NCBI RefSeq assembly: GCF_964340395.1
Contig: NC_135551.1
Span: 4,686,963-4,750,962, forward strand
Direction: 5' to 3'
DNA: 64,000 bases
Source: Glandiceps talaboti
Lineage: Eukaryota; Hemichordata; Enteropneusta; Spengelidae
The number at the start of each line of letters is the position of its first letter. Within the stretch, counting starts at the first letter, position 1. The notes beneath the pieces were generated by a model. The model was not told where the DNA came from and ran no database searches. It worked only from the letters and a program-made list of their open reading frames with translations. Made by a program: the position numbers and the translations under genes. Below, piece after piece: positions 40,601-52,674 of the stretch.

Positions 40601-41917
40601 GGAGAAATCCATTGTACATTTATTTTCAGAAAATACAAACAGTTTGTCCAGATATATTTGTCGAGTATTGTTAGACACTTAAACAAGCGGGAACGGACTT
40701 GACTAGTTGTTAGATAACTACTTTCCATTTTCCCCGTTTTCCCATCATATTGAATGTGTTGTATGATTATTATTCCTTTTGAATATGGGAAACAAAGCAT
40801 TGTTATTATTATTATAATTATATGTAGCACAACTGTTGAGAGTAAACTTTAATTTTCTTTTATGATTATGTAGTCTTGTTGCTAGACATATTTGCATACA
40901 ACCTGTTATACTGTATTCTGTTTTTCATTAAGTTATGTAATTGTCATTTTGGCCTGTGGCCTAAATACGAATAAACAATATATAAAGGTCTATTCCGGAG
41001 TTCTATTCTATCTGCTAAGCTAAAGTCCAGTTAACAATATAATGGTGATCAAACTTATAAATTTACCAGTTTGAGTACGATTCACTGATCGATTCAGAAA
41101 AGTACAAACTTAAGGCAAAATGGATTTGCAAAGAATGGGAAGTCACATATATCTGTCTTTATGTCTATGATATTGCTTATAATTTCGTGATCATCTGTAA
41201 TTGTACAAAGCATATCTCGTGTTTTGTGAGGGACAATATGATTATTTCCGGTACAGTAGGTATTGAAACCGTAATTATCGTCAGCAAATTACGTCCTGGG
41301 AACGTCATCCTTGACACTGACAACAATGCTGTATGCAAATGAAGGTAGTGTGAACGGTCGATGAGGTGATAATTATGACGATCTTACTCGAAAGAAAGTC
41401 ATTGACAAATATTATAATTTCGAAACTTACATATCACGGTTTCTTATCTTTAAGCAGTGTTGATCTTCATCCTAAATTAATGTGTTTTTTCCCCTTTATA
41501 GTACCCTTTAAATGTTTTTTTTTCTTGTTTTGTCTCTAATTCTTCGCAACGTTTAAGAAGAACTGTTTAGAAGATCAAGAACAATTGTCATTTTGTATAT
41601 ATTTCCTTTATTGGCTATAAGATAATGTTATACTGCCCTCAGTGACAGGCGCTTTCCCTTCAATAGGAGTAGACCAATGAAGGTACCCGATTCGGTGAAT
41701 GTTACGCGTACAGACAAAAACCACAGAAAAAAAGTAAATCTATTCAATGGAGAACCTAGCCCATCTCTTTGCGTAGATAGGTGCATTTTCTTCATTTTTA
41801 AAAAATGATTGGACAAAGATGTATGCAACGAGATGATAAAACATTTGAGTATACACAGTAATTGTGACTGTACCCTTTTCTGTATTTGTCCGTATGACAA
41901 GCGACTCTTTGTCATCA
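40355..41917. repeat. Large tandem duplication, copy 1 (1,563 bp)
   Basis: Begins ACATGTAGAA and ends TTTGTCATCA, where copy 2 starts with the same ACATGTAGAA. It is nearly identical to copy 2 but lacks about 645 bp corresponding to 42476-43105. The join GCATAC|AACCTG has TAC shared with the lost segment's end. Confidence 0.92.
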
Positions 41918-42429
41918 ACATGTAGAAGCCATTTTAAACAGCTATACATAGATCATCTTCAGTTCAACGAATAATCATTTTTGTTATCTATATCTTTCTG
42001 CATCCCAACTGTCATTACTCTGTGTCACAGTTGTTCTTGTCTTTTTCAGTTTTTAATGAATGTGTTTCCCTCAATTAATTTGTTTGTTTCATCTGTAAAG
42101 TTCAGTGTGAAACATTTCTTGAACTTCTTGAGAGAAGGCTTGTAAATATTGGACCCCAGTAATGAAGAAATCCATTCTACATTTATTTTCAGAAAATGCG
42201 AACAGTTTGCCCAGAGATATTTGTCCAGAGATATTTGTCGAGTATTGTTAGACACTTAAACAAGCGGGAACGGACTTGACTAGTTGTTAGATAACTACTT
42301 TCCATTTTCCCCGTTTTCCCATCATATTGAATGTGCTGTATGATTATTATTCCTTTTGAATATGGGAAACAAAGCATTGTTATTATTATTATAATTATAT
42401 GTAGCACAACTGTTGAGAGTAAACTTTAA

Positions 42430-42825
42430 TTTTCTTTTATGATTATGTAGTCTTGTTGCTAGACATATTTGCATACATTTTTTGAGGATTTATTCACATG
42501 CCTACCCATCCATAGTGTTATATCTGTAATATACAACATCGTTTAACTGTTGCTATGGTCGTGATCTTGTTGCTAGGCATATCTGCATACATTTTTGGAA
42601 TTTTTGTTCATTTGCCTTCCCTTCATTGGTGTAATATTGGCATCACATGTCATCGTTTCCCTGTTGCTATGAGCATCGTCTGATTGCTAGGAACATTTGC
42701 ATATTTTTGTTTATGTTTATTCAATTGTCTACCCATCCCGGTTGCTATATTTTGCAATATACCATATTACTTGATTGTTGCCAAGGGCATGTCGTGGTTG
42801 CTAGGGCAACTTAGCAACCACACTA
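42430..42825. repeat. GTTGCTAGG-family dispersed repeat, four units of about 115 bp
   Basis: Units start at CTTGTTGCTAGACATATTTGC (42451) and recur near 42568, 42683 and 42796, each with a (C/T)TGTTGCTATG.. closing motif. The same family occurs at 4906, 9880, 47220 and 58260. Confidence 0.75.
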
Positions 42826-43195
42826 TATTGGTATCGACATTGAGGATAGGATTTGTGAAATATGTTTAGAAGGTATTGAAGACAAATATCATTTCACCCT
42901 TGCATGCCCATTATATCAAAATTTAAGATGTCTCCTACCAAATTACTATAGACGTTTTCCAACCCGTGTTAAATTCTATAATTTGCTGAGGTCTAATTCC
43001 ACAACTGTGTTGAGGAATCATTTTAGTAAATTTGTTTATAAAGCTATGGATTTAAGACAAGAATTTTATATGGACGCCTGATATTGCTTGATAAGTTTTG
43101 CAACATGTTACAACCTGTTATACTGTATTCTGTTTTTCATTAAGTTATGTAATTGTCATTTTGGCCTGTGGCCTAAATACGAATAAACAATATAT
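42826..43195 (+). mobile_element. LINE 3' end, same family as the GPCR insertion
   Basis: Translation gives DRICEICLEGIEDKYHFTLACPLYQNLR, here shown only by its C..C..H..C knuckle, then NHFSKFVYKAMDLRQEFYMD and a stop. The 3' UTR carries GGCCTGTGGCCTAAATACG and an AATAAA-like end. It resembles the C terminus of the LINE at 36265-37334. Only this last part is present. Confidence 0.75.
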
Positions 43196-44125
43196 AAAAG
43201 TCTATTCCGGAGTTCTATTATATCTGCTAAGCTAAAGTCCAGTTAACAATATAATGGTGATCGAACTTATAATTTTACCAGTTTGAGTACGATTCACTGA
43301 TCGATTCAGAAAAGTACAAAGGCAAAATGGATTTGCAAAGAATAGGAAGTCACATATATCTGTCTTTATGTCTATGATATTGCTTATAATTTCGTGATCA
43401 TCTGTAATTGTACAAAGCATATCTCGTGTTTTGTGAGGGATAATATGATTGTTTCCGGTACAGTAGGTATTGAAACGTAATTATCGTCAGCAAATTACGT
43501 CCTGGGAACGTCATCCTAGACACTGACAACAATGCTGTATGCAAATGAAGGTAGTGTAAACGGCCGATGAGGTGATAATTATGACGATCTTACTCGAAAA
43601 GAAAGTCATTAACAATTATTATAATTTCGAAACTTACATATCACGGTTTCTTATCTTTAAGCAGTGTTGATCTTCATCCTAAATTAATGTGTTTTTTCCC
43701 CTTTATAGTACCCTTTAAATGTTTTTTTTTTCTTGTTTTGTCTCTAATTCTTCGCAACGTTTAAGAAGAACTATTTAGAAGATCAAGAACAATTGTCATT
43801 TTGTATATATTTCATTTATAGGCTATAAGATAATGTTATACTGCCCTCAGTGACAGGCGTTTTCCCTTCAATAGGAGTAGACCAATGAAGGTATCTGATT
43901 CGGTGAATGTTACGCGTACAGACAAAAACCACAGAAAAAAAGTAAATCTATTCAATGGAGAACCTAGCCCATCTCTTTGCGTAGATAGGTGCATTTTCTT
44001 CATTTTTAAAAAATGATTGGACAAAGATGTATGCAACGAGATGATAAAACATTTGAGTATACACAGTAATTGTGACTGTACCCTTTTCTTTATTTGTCTG
44101 TATGACAAGCGACTCTTTGTCATCA

Positions 44126-45429
44126 GTTCTACATACGATAGGGAACGTGTCAACAACTTCTGTACCTTCTCCTCCACTACCCTTAGCACTGTCAAATAAA
44201 TATCAATACCCACCAAATCACAGCCACCCTTTTCTCGCCTACAGTACACTGGAGATGTTAAACCATATGATAACAATGATGAATGAAGATAACAATGACA
44301 ACAGACAGTACTAGTCTATATGAGATTTGTTTACAAATGGATATGGGTTTCATGTACATATATTTGAAGATATTTAGCCAGCAGATCCCCCCCCCCTTCA
44401 ATCTTGATCGGGGGGTTGGGAGGAGCTTTCTCACCTTGGCTACTGGCTGGCAGTGGACGCCTCCATTATCAATTCGTGACATATAATTGTCAAGTGATTT
44501 TTTAATGTAAACTTCAATAAAGGAAGAAATAGAAATATGGGTATTTATTGATTTTGAAAGAAAAATATCTAAATTTTATAATCTCTAATCTTGGCTTATT
44601 TCTATTGCAATGTATACCCCTACATCTGCAACTGTGAAATATATTCATACTCCAGAAGGATGCTTTATATGGCCTTTCCAAATAATTGTCTTTTGTTCCT
44701 ATCTTAAATTCTAGAAATCTGACAAGATATACAAGTGGGCGATAGCAATTAGGACCGAACTTCATATATCTATTTGAATTTGGATATGACCGGTTGTGGC
44801 GCCCCCAACGGCTAGAGTGTGATTTGCTATTGAGGATGTTCTAACAAGTGTCAATCAACGTTCCTTTAAAGTTATTCAGTTAGTATCATAGGTGTCAAAA
44901 TTAAAAGTTTGCAAACAGGATTTGACTTTCTATGAGTTTATCGATTTTCCACTGCAATGAATATACAGGGTAATTACTTTGATTGGCAGCAGGATCGTTT
45001 AATCATTTTCTCTACACTAACATTTTGTGAAAATGAAATTTTATGATCCTTAGACTCGGAGAGCCAAAACAAATATTTTGAGTTTGAAGGCACAGAAGTG
45101 AAGTGGTACCACTAAGAGACTTCAAAAACGACGAAAGTGTCAAAATGCATGAAAATCAATTATGACTTTATAATCATCAAATGGAAATTCGTCTGTGCTG
45201 ATAAACCATTGTAATTTATTGATTTATTGTTCCAAACACAACTTTTGAAAATGTTACCCAAGTTAACGTTGTTTGGAACAAAAGTTACATACAATACGAC
45301 TGTATAATAAAAATAACGGTTCAAGTATTTATTAATCTTTATTTATTAATACTCCACATTGCGATAAATCAATTTGAATGCACATTTTCAAACTACGTGT
45401 ACAATATATGGCTTCATGATGATACACAA
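44126..45429. other. No gene recognised
   Basis: Non-coding, with a C9 run near 44387 and short unremarkable open frames. Confidence 0.6.
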
Positions 45430-46060
45430 CACAACATCACAGAACGTTATTCTACAATTTGGTGTGCCGCAGGGCTTGTACTATATGCTATACCAAGATG
45501 ATTCTTCGATCTATGTCGTATGTAATAGCCCCAATGATGTCAAGTCAGATTTTGAAACATGTGTTGAAGATGTACGTTGATGGATGAGGTCTAACATGCT
45601 GATCCTGAATGATGAAAAGACGGAGATTGTCAACTTTAAGTCACGTTTAAAAAGAGAGACGTGACGAAAGTAGACAGTCTTAGGATCGGCATATCAGATC
45701 CATCTACGTCAGCCAAGAATATCAGTCACGTGTTATGCTAGACTCTGACGGCTTCATGATGAGTCAGGTAAATATTGTTTGCAGATCTGCGTATTTCGGA
45801 TTTAAATCGGAAAGATTCGCTCACTGATTTACCCCCGGACTGTGGAGAAATTAGTATACGTACATGCCTTTGTAACATCAAGATTGGACTATTGTAACAG
45901 CCTCCTTTTATGGAATCAACACATTCCATCTTGAAAAAATCAAATCTATACAGAATGCAGCTACTCGCCTCATTACCCGAACAAAGAAGTTTGAACACAT
46001 CACACCTGTGGACTTGGTCTTACATGTGCCCAGGCAGAAATACTCTCATTATATGTCGAT
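45430..46060 (+). mobile_element. Degraded CR1/L2-like LINE reverse transcriptase
   Basis: GVPQG is followed directly by LYQDDSSIYVVCNSPNDVKS (YADD box degraded to YQDD after an internal deletion), then WMRSNMLILNDEKTEIVNF. Later, with frame changes, an RLDYCNSLL-like stretch and IQNAATRLITRTKKFEHI-like sequence appear near 45880-46010. Many breaks, inactive. Confidence 0.75.
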
Positions 46061-47182
46061 TTAATTCGTTAGCCTCCCAAATCGCAGATTTTTTTTTAAT
46101 CTCGTCAGATTTCTGATTAAATAATTTGAAGCAAATGTGTCGATGAAATCACTTAATACATTGAAATAGCGAGGTTCCCGATCACCGAGGCTAGATGACA
46201 AAATAAGTACAGTCAAAACTTTATGTAAATGATGAGCGTGACTAGGCCAATTGTAATTGTATTGTTACCAACAATCCAATAAAAAGTAAGGAAACATGGA
46301 GGTAGATAAATATGAAGTGTTTTATTTGTTTACTTTTTTTTTAAAAAATCAACCGACCGACTGACCCATAGTTGCCATGAAAAATGTAATGAGAAACATA
46401 AAACAGGGCCACCCTAATATAGAATAACGTTCCCTTGGGGGAAGGTAAAAAGATGATAACTGAATGCCTCCTGAAAGGGACAGATAACATATTACATGTA
46501 TTGCATATGAGTGACTGGGTGATTTCCTACTGTAAGGACACAACGCTTTTGATAATTCCAACACACAGACAAATTTTAAACAATATATGCATGTAAATGC
46601 AAGTGCAATTAAGATAGCATTCAAAATGTAAAACTACAAGATAAATTAACTGATATTGTTGAACACCAAATTATGGACTCAGTGGGATAGCTAACCATGT
46701 GACATGGATTGACTTACAGAGTGAGTTAGTGAGAGAGCGAGTGATTGTATTTATGCTGGCTGTATTGGGGAGGTTTTTGAATCCGTGACAAATTGCATTC
46801 ACCCCTTCTATACGACGCCTACCATAGAGGGCAGTCTATGGTTCTACATCAATAAGTTCAGTATTATGCCAAAGTGATAGAAAAAGTACAATTAGAACAT
46901 CGATTGTTTCGTATAATAAAAATATGTAGTCTTGGAAATTGTGCTTTTATAGACCGTACCGTGATCTACGTAAATAGTGTGAGTTGTATAACTTTTCGTT
47001 TTTGAATTTTGTTTATTTATTTTCTTATTTTTTTAATTTTAATTAATTAATTTATTTATTTATTTCTCGGGGGGGGGGGGACCTCAAAATTATTGATCCC
47101 GGGAAGGGGGGGGGTTACTTGAAAAATATTTGAGTATGGCAAGGGGGTTACTTACAATTAAAAACATATAAGTTTCACAATA
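46061..47182. other. No gene recognised; T/A and G homopolymers
   Basis: 46785-46850 contains TACGACGCCTACCATAGAGGGC, partly complementary to the 133-bp repeats. 46995-47120 is low complexity with G11 and G9 runs. Confidence 0.5.
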
Positions 47183-48409
47183 AAAGCGCCAATGGCGTTG
47201 TAGCACAACTGTTGATGATACACTTTAATTTTCTGTAATGATTAACGTGGTCTTCTTGCTAGACATACATTCTTTGAAGATTTATTCCCATGCCTTCCCA
47301 TCCATGGTGTTAATGTTATACCTGCTATATACACCATCATTTAATGTTACTATGGGCACTATCTTGTTTCTCGGCATACAATTTCGCAATACTCCTTCAT
47401 TTACCTTCCCATCACCAGTGTTATTTTGGCATTATATGTCATTGTTTTCCCGTTGCTATAGGCGTGGTCTTGTTGCTAAGGACATTTACATATCTAAAAT
47501 AATGTGTATTCACTTGCCTACCCATCCATGTTATAATTGTCAAGAAACCTATCATTTGACTGTTGCTAAGGGCGTGGTCATGGTTGCTAGGGCCAATTAC
47601 ATAAGTATGACACACTCACAATTTGCAGACTAACAGTAACACTTTCAGAATCATAACCAAATTTCATCACCAGTAGTTTGAGAGGTAAAGCTCAATACCA
47701 AAATCATTTGCATCATCTACAAGACAGACAGGCAGACAGACAGACAGACAGACAGACAGGCAGGCACTTTAACTTGAACCTAAACAAATGTAGTTCAGTG
47801 TTCAAGTTAGGTAGGCACGGTTTCCAAGCAACCTCAAGAAGAGATTAATTTCAGTACCATTCACACACAATTGTTACATTATGTTAAGTACCCCATAAAA
47901 ATTCTTATGGTTTAATTAGATCAATAAAACAATAATTTCTGTATACTCTTTTTGCCTGACTGGCATTTCAATTATAAAAATCTTGGTTTTTTAGCCCTAA
48001 TTTGCATATTTCTAAAGGGATCATCGTGTATTTAATATCACCTGATCTGTACATCCCCAGAAACATACCTGTGAAATTTCAGCCAAATCAACGAAGGAAA
48101 TTTAGAATTATAGACTTTTGACTAAAAAGACACATTTTAACCCTAATTTGCATATCACTATTGGGATCATCATGTCATGAACAAATCTAAATTTACACCC
48201 CCTACACAACGTTCCTACCAAATTTCAGGGCAATCTACCCAGTAGTTTTAGAGTTTAAGTCTTTTGACCAAAAATCACACTTTTTCACCCAAAAATGCAC
48301 ATCTCTGATGTGATCATTTTCATTTGAACAATTTTCCATCAATACACCGCAAGTAATGTCCCCACCAAATACCAAACCAATCGGCCTGGCGGTTTTTGAC
48401 TTTAAGTCC

Positions 48410-48478
<69 letters not shown>

Positions 48479-48480
48479 TT
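47183..48480. repeat. Composite dispersed repeat with GTTGCTAGG units, GACCAAAAA units and (AC)n
   Basis: Order along the + strand: end motif GCGCCAATGGCGTTGTAGC, four GTTGCTAGG units (to about 47610), an ACAG microsatellite (47725-47765), then units of the AAATTTCA..GACCAAAAATCAC type, ending in (AC)n at 48412-48477. The reverse order occurs at 57575-58450, so these are two copies in opposite orientation. Confidence 0.7.
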
Positions 48481-48833
48481 CTCAATGACTATAGTACTAC
48501 TGAACCATTCACGTGAGCTAAAAAATCCCCCCCCCCGATAGGTTGTTATGAAAGCAACCTAAACGGACAGAATTTACACCCAAATTCTTGACATTTTTGT
48601 CTAGTAACCACGTTAACAACCAGACAAGAGAAGGGCATGTAATGGTAACCTGAACAAACAAAAAGAACGCCAAAATGCGAATTCTGACTCAGCTGATTCT
48701 GTTGTATTTTATGTAATTTAAACTTTCAACACCTGTCTGGCAACATATGTTCACTTGTTTGCCCAGATTTTTGTAATTTACTATTTATAGAGAGTTTTTT
48801 CTCTAACTCCCTTTTGCATATCATATTTGCCAT

Positions 48834-49165
48834 TAGACTCTCTCACAGTCCTGGAAACTTCGCATAAATAGCTAAAACTTGGGTTATTTTGTATGTATCT
48901 ACTGCATAATTGTACTCGTATACTAGTATCCCAATATCCCTGTACTGTGCGCCCTCATCGATCACATAGGGCTAACCTTTGGTTGCTCCGGCTTCGCCTA
49001 ACACATCAACAAAAGGTTAGCCCTATGTAATCGATGAGGGCATACAGTACAGGGATACTGAGATACTAGTACAGGAGTACAATTATGCAGTAGATACCGG
49101 TACACACAAAACAACCACAAATTTTAGCTATTTATGCGAAGTTCCAAGGACTGTGAGAGAGTCTA
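48834..49165. mobile_element. 332-bp foldback element with perfect 9-bp target duplication
   Basis: Ends TAGACTCTCTCACAG and CTGTGAGAGAGTCTA. The halves pair over nearly their whole length, with a short loop around CTTTGGTTGCTCCGGC..ACAAAAGG. ATTTGCCAT occurs directly before (48825-48833) and after (49166-49174). A 9-bp duplication fits Mutator-like elements, an inference. No coding sequence. Confidence 0.9.
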
Positions 49166-49236
49166 ATTTGCCATGGGATGACAACGATTGTTTTCTCCAA
49201 TGTACCCCAGTCCCCAGCCCCCCCCCCGCTGAAATC

Positions 49237-49300
49237 AGTGAGTGAGTGAGTGAGTGAGTGAGTGAGTGAGTGAGTGAGTGAGTGAGTGAGTGAGTGAGTG
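49237..49300. repeat. (AGTG)n microsatellite
   Basis: Sixteen or so AGTG units. Confidence 0.95.
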
Positions 49301-49502
49301 AAGGGATTTATGAATAATAATCCATTAAATGAGTTGAAATCGATACATGTATTAAATCATAGCCAGTGGAGGGGAAAGTGTCTGTGATCAAATATTCAAA
49401 AACATACAACGATTTGGGCCAGTGTTTGATGAGAGGGTTAGTAGGAGGGACGACGAGCTAATGATGTACTAGTATCTCACCAGCGCAGAGAACAACTGTG
49501 GT

Positions 49503-49580
49503 GTTGACGAACCCTGCACAAAGACAATGTCAAAGGTCACTGGTAAAGTCTACTAAACAAGCAAGGGTTCGTCGAACATA
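49503..49580. repeat. Small inverted repeat
   Basis: GTTGACGAACCCTGC pairs with GCAAGGGTTCGTCGAAC at the other end, about 78 bp in all. Confidence 0.6.
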
Positions 49581-49737
49581 TATGCATATATATATCATTT
49601 TATCTAATCCACATGGACTGTTCATTCAGTAGCCAGTTTACTGTGCTATAGCTGTTGAGCTATTCAATCACCACCAAGGAGTCTTGCAACATACATATAT
49701 GTAGGCCTATACTGTAAGATACGTCGTGTTGTTCAGC

Positions 49738-49772
49738 CCATGGATGTATTAGTCTCACTAATACATCCATGG
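49738..49772. repeat. Perfect 16-bp hairpin, copy 1
   Basis: CCATGGATGTATTAGT, loop CTC, then its exact complement. A second copy with a longer loop is at 51174-51211. Confidence 0.9.
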
Positions 49773-50028
49773 TCAGCCGTATCAGAGGTGAGTTGGCTAA
49801 CAGCGTGACATGAACGTCGTATCTTCAGACTTAGCCCTAACCACAGGCCATGAATAAACAATGGATAAGAACATGACTGACTCATACTCGGACCGGGACG
49901 TAAAGAGAACTTTGACTAGTACAGGGAACGGGAATTATAGATGTGATATTATGTTTTTGACTATTTTTTATACCCAATAAAGATGCTACAATAAATTCTG
50001 AGTGTAATTTCTTCTCAATGTTTACGTA

Positions 50029-50103
50029 TACAATAGACATAGGTGGAAAGATAAACAACAAGGTTGAGCCGCGTTGTTTATCTTTCCACCGGTGTCTATT
50101 GTA
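50029..50103. repeat. 75-bp palindrome
   Basis: TACAATAGACA..GGTGGAAAG..AACAAC pairs with GTTGTTTATCTTTCCACC..TGTCTATTGTA, arms of about 30 bp, ten bases before the next inverted-repeat element. Confidence 0.85.
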
Positions 50104-50112
50104 CTTATGCCC

Positions 50113-50677
50113 GACAAGTTCACAGGATGGCAGGATTAGTCTATCTCACCCAGATCTCACCCTTGCTAGACTAGATTAAGATAAAGTACACACTGTCTCA
50201 CCCCTTGTCAGGCTAGGTGATGATAATACCACAGGGTAAAGGACAAATAATCAATTTTGTACTCGCGATTTTCCGGATTTCTAATATTATTTTCTGTATT
50301 ATTTCAAATAAAGTTTTAAATACTGTTTCCTCTCACTGTTTTTTTTTATATTTCCTACCTGATATCAATATCTTATCTGAGTTTATCAGCTTTACATTAA
50401 TTAGTAGCTTGCTAAAACAAAATCACTATTTGCCCAATTTAACGCATTATGCCGTGAGTGTAAACATCTACTGATCCGACTAATGGTAATACACGTCCCC
50501 CAGCAAATTTTCGCATCACTGTGACAGCAATTTTTTTTCTGTTGTCAGTCCTGCATCAAATTATTTTTTCCATATGCAGAAGCAATGCAATTTTTTTCTC
50601 GGTTACCAGTTTTGTTCACCCCTAATCTAATCCAGCAAGGGTGAGATGGACTAATCCTGCTATCCTGTGAACTTGTC
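50113..50677. mobile_element. 565-bp terminal-inverted-repeat element
   Basis: The left end GACAAGTTCACAGGAT..GCAGGATTAGTC and the right end are reverse complements over about 60 bp, ending with ..GTGAACTTGTC. One arm has a 10-base insertion (AGATCTCACC). No target duplication is evident. The interior frame at 50217-50474 is T-rich and has no domain. Confidence 0.8.
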
Positions 50678-51006
50678 TATTATATACTTGTTGCCAACTA
50701 GTTTCAGTGTAAGGAAAGGTGTTGATTGCTCAGCCATGCTGCGATCCCTTATCTAAGTATTCGCCCTTTATCTAATTATTCACCAGTCTATACTAGCATA
50801 GTGCACGAATTGTTTACACAAGGGATTAGTAATTAACACCTTGTATCAACTAGCTTACACCATACACAATTTCGTGTAGCGTATATGCTTACATGGGGAT
50901 AAATTACACAACATTTATTGTATCATCTTCCTTGTAAATAAAAATAGTCAGACACTTGTGTATCTTGACATATACTATAGTATTCAAGTTCCCTGTGCCT
51001 TCATAG

Positions 51007-51103
51007 TCGCAAACCACGGCCTGTTTTACGGCACCATTCTTCACGAGCCGTCCCACATTTTATTTCGAAGTGTAGCGGAAAAAATAACAGCTATGGTTTT
51101 CGA
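51007..51103. repeat. Mini foldback, copy 1 (97 bp)
   Basis: Starts TCGCAAACCACGG and ends ATGGTTTTCGA. A 93-bp near-copy is at 53015-53107. Both contain CTGTTTTACGGCA and TTATTTCGAAGTGTAG. Confidence 0.8.
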
Positions 51104-51173
51104 GAATGTGTGCTTTGGCCTTGTCGCGCTGGCGTGACAGTTTGCCTTTATCCTTATACTAGTGTCGCATTAA

Positions 51174-51211
51174 CCATGGATGTATTAGTGAGACTCTCTA
51201 ATACATCCATG
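51174..51211. repeat. CCATGGATGTATTAG hairpin, copy 2
   Basis: CCATGGATGTATTAG, loop TGAGACTCT, CTAATACATCCATG. Same arms as 49738-49772. Confidence 0.85.
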
Positions 51212-52110
51212 CATTAACCTACCAATCAGATCCAGAATTCATATAAGGGTGCGAGCTCAAAAATATTCATGCCCCCCAACAAAGAATTTTCATAGCCCCC
51301 CCCCCCCCCCCAAAGCCCAGGCTACATATTTCAATATGTATAATTGTATACGTACAGTACCCCCCCCCCCACTTCCCGCATTCTAGAGATGTACAGTTGT
51401 GTTGTGTTGTACACTACATTACAATAACAGTGGCAATGGATTTGAAAGTCCATACATAACAATAAAACATTTCTTTACAAATAGATGTGGGCTTTGCAAA
51501 AAAAGGTCTCACATTGGGCTGCAATCTGTACTTGGCGAAAATTTGCAAATGTACTTGGTAAACGACCGCTCCTGAGGTTTAATTTGGTCTAGATCTTGAG
51601 CAAAATATTTCGTGCCCCCCCCCCCTTTCAGGCCATCACCATTTTCATGCCCTCTCCCCTTCGAACGCCCAATTTTTTTCATGCCCCACCCCTCAATTTT
51701 GCCCCAGACGCCCCTCTGCCGTAAATTCTGATCGTAGCCTAAGGTTTGAGAAGCTGTGCACGCCTATTGACAAGGAAACTTCAGTACTTCAGGAAGATTC
51801 TCTCCCAAAAAGTACTCTTCCAGATAAAACACAACTGTACATAACGTCAGGAATGGGGAGTGAAGGGGGGTTGTTACCCAAAAATTGGGGAGTGAAGGGG
51901 GGGGGGGGGCTCCTCAAAATTTTACCAGAAAGCATTCTTTTAGTCATTGAAATTCAAAAATCTCCGGGAAGGGAGGGGGAAACCCCCTCCCGTACCCACC
52001 CCACTTGGCTCCCTCAAACTTTGATTCAACTAATACCACCTAATTTCAAACTTTACCTATGGTACTAGTTTGGAAATAAGCTGCATTCATTGTTACCCCT
52101 TCCTCTTGAA
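51212..52110. other. No gene; many C and G homopolymer runs
   Basis: C runs at about 51297-51312, 51360-51371 and 51616-51627, and a G run at 51897-51910. Text such as TTTTCATGCCCC and GAGTGAAGGGGG recurs. Upstream flank of the second sulfotransferase gene. Confidence 0.6.
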
Positions 52111-52121
52111 ATATGCTACAT

Positions 52122-52226
52122 TTATGTATGTATGTATGTATGTATGTATGTATGTATGTATGTATGTATGTATGTATGTATGTATGTATGTATGTGTGTA
52201 CGTACGTACGTACGTACGTACGTACT
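52122..52226. repeat. (TATG)n then (GTAC)n microsatellites
   Basis: TATG units to about 52196, then GTAC units to about 52225. Frames running through it are artefacts. Confidence 0.95.
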
Positions 52227-52514
52227 TTTTACTAGTAAAATGCCCGCTGTGTTGCCGGGATATATGGTGGTACCATTCCGGCTGGATATAAATGCTGATA
52301 CACCATTCCGTACACACGACGAAAATGGTCCACCCTACCCTACGCGTAATGGTTGCGTCTAATGAGGTATTGGTATGTGACCATGCATGGTGGTGTGTGG
52401 TTTGCATTACTGGAAGTCAATGCGACTACTGCTAGACGAGACTTAGGCTTGACTGGTGTTCACGAAGTTCCTCTGGCATGGTGACTTATTGACATCAAAC
52501 AGTGCGGTGCTAAA

Positions 52515-52674
52515 ATGTCGTCGTTCCGACATTACCTACGTCCAGCAGTAGGATCACTTCTCGTACTCTGTGTTCTTACAATACTAGCCGTTTTTTCCAG
52601 TTCTGGTGTCGTCGAGAAAGTTTCCAAAGTACGTCCTGTGACCGCCCACTTGACATCAAGTGGAGGCCAAGGCG
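52515..52674 (+). CDS. Second sulfotransferase-like gene, exon 1
   Basis: ATG in context AAAATGTCG, 53 codons plus one base. A short basic N terminus (RHYLR), hydrophobic VGSLLVLCVLTILAVF, then a stem with VEKVSKVRPVTAH, similar in style to PEVKQ stem residues of the upstream gene. Confidence 0.5.

Larger units (their letters stand above)
41918..44125. repeat. Large tandem duplication, copy 2 (2,208 bp, fuller)
   Basis: Matches 40355-41917 on either side of an extra block (42476-43105) and ends with the same TTTGTCATCA, after which sequence diverges. The extra block holds the GTTGCTAGG array and a LINE C-terminal frame. Confidence 0.92.

Noticed and set aside
50217-50474. 85-aa hydrophobic frame
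   Set aside because: Lies inside a T-rich inverted-repeat element. Composition explains the hydrophobicity.
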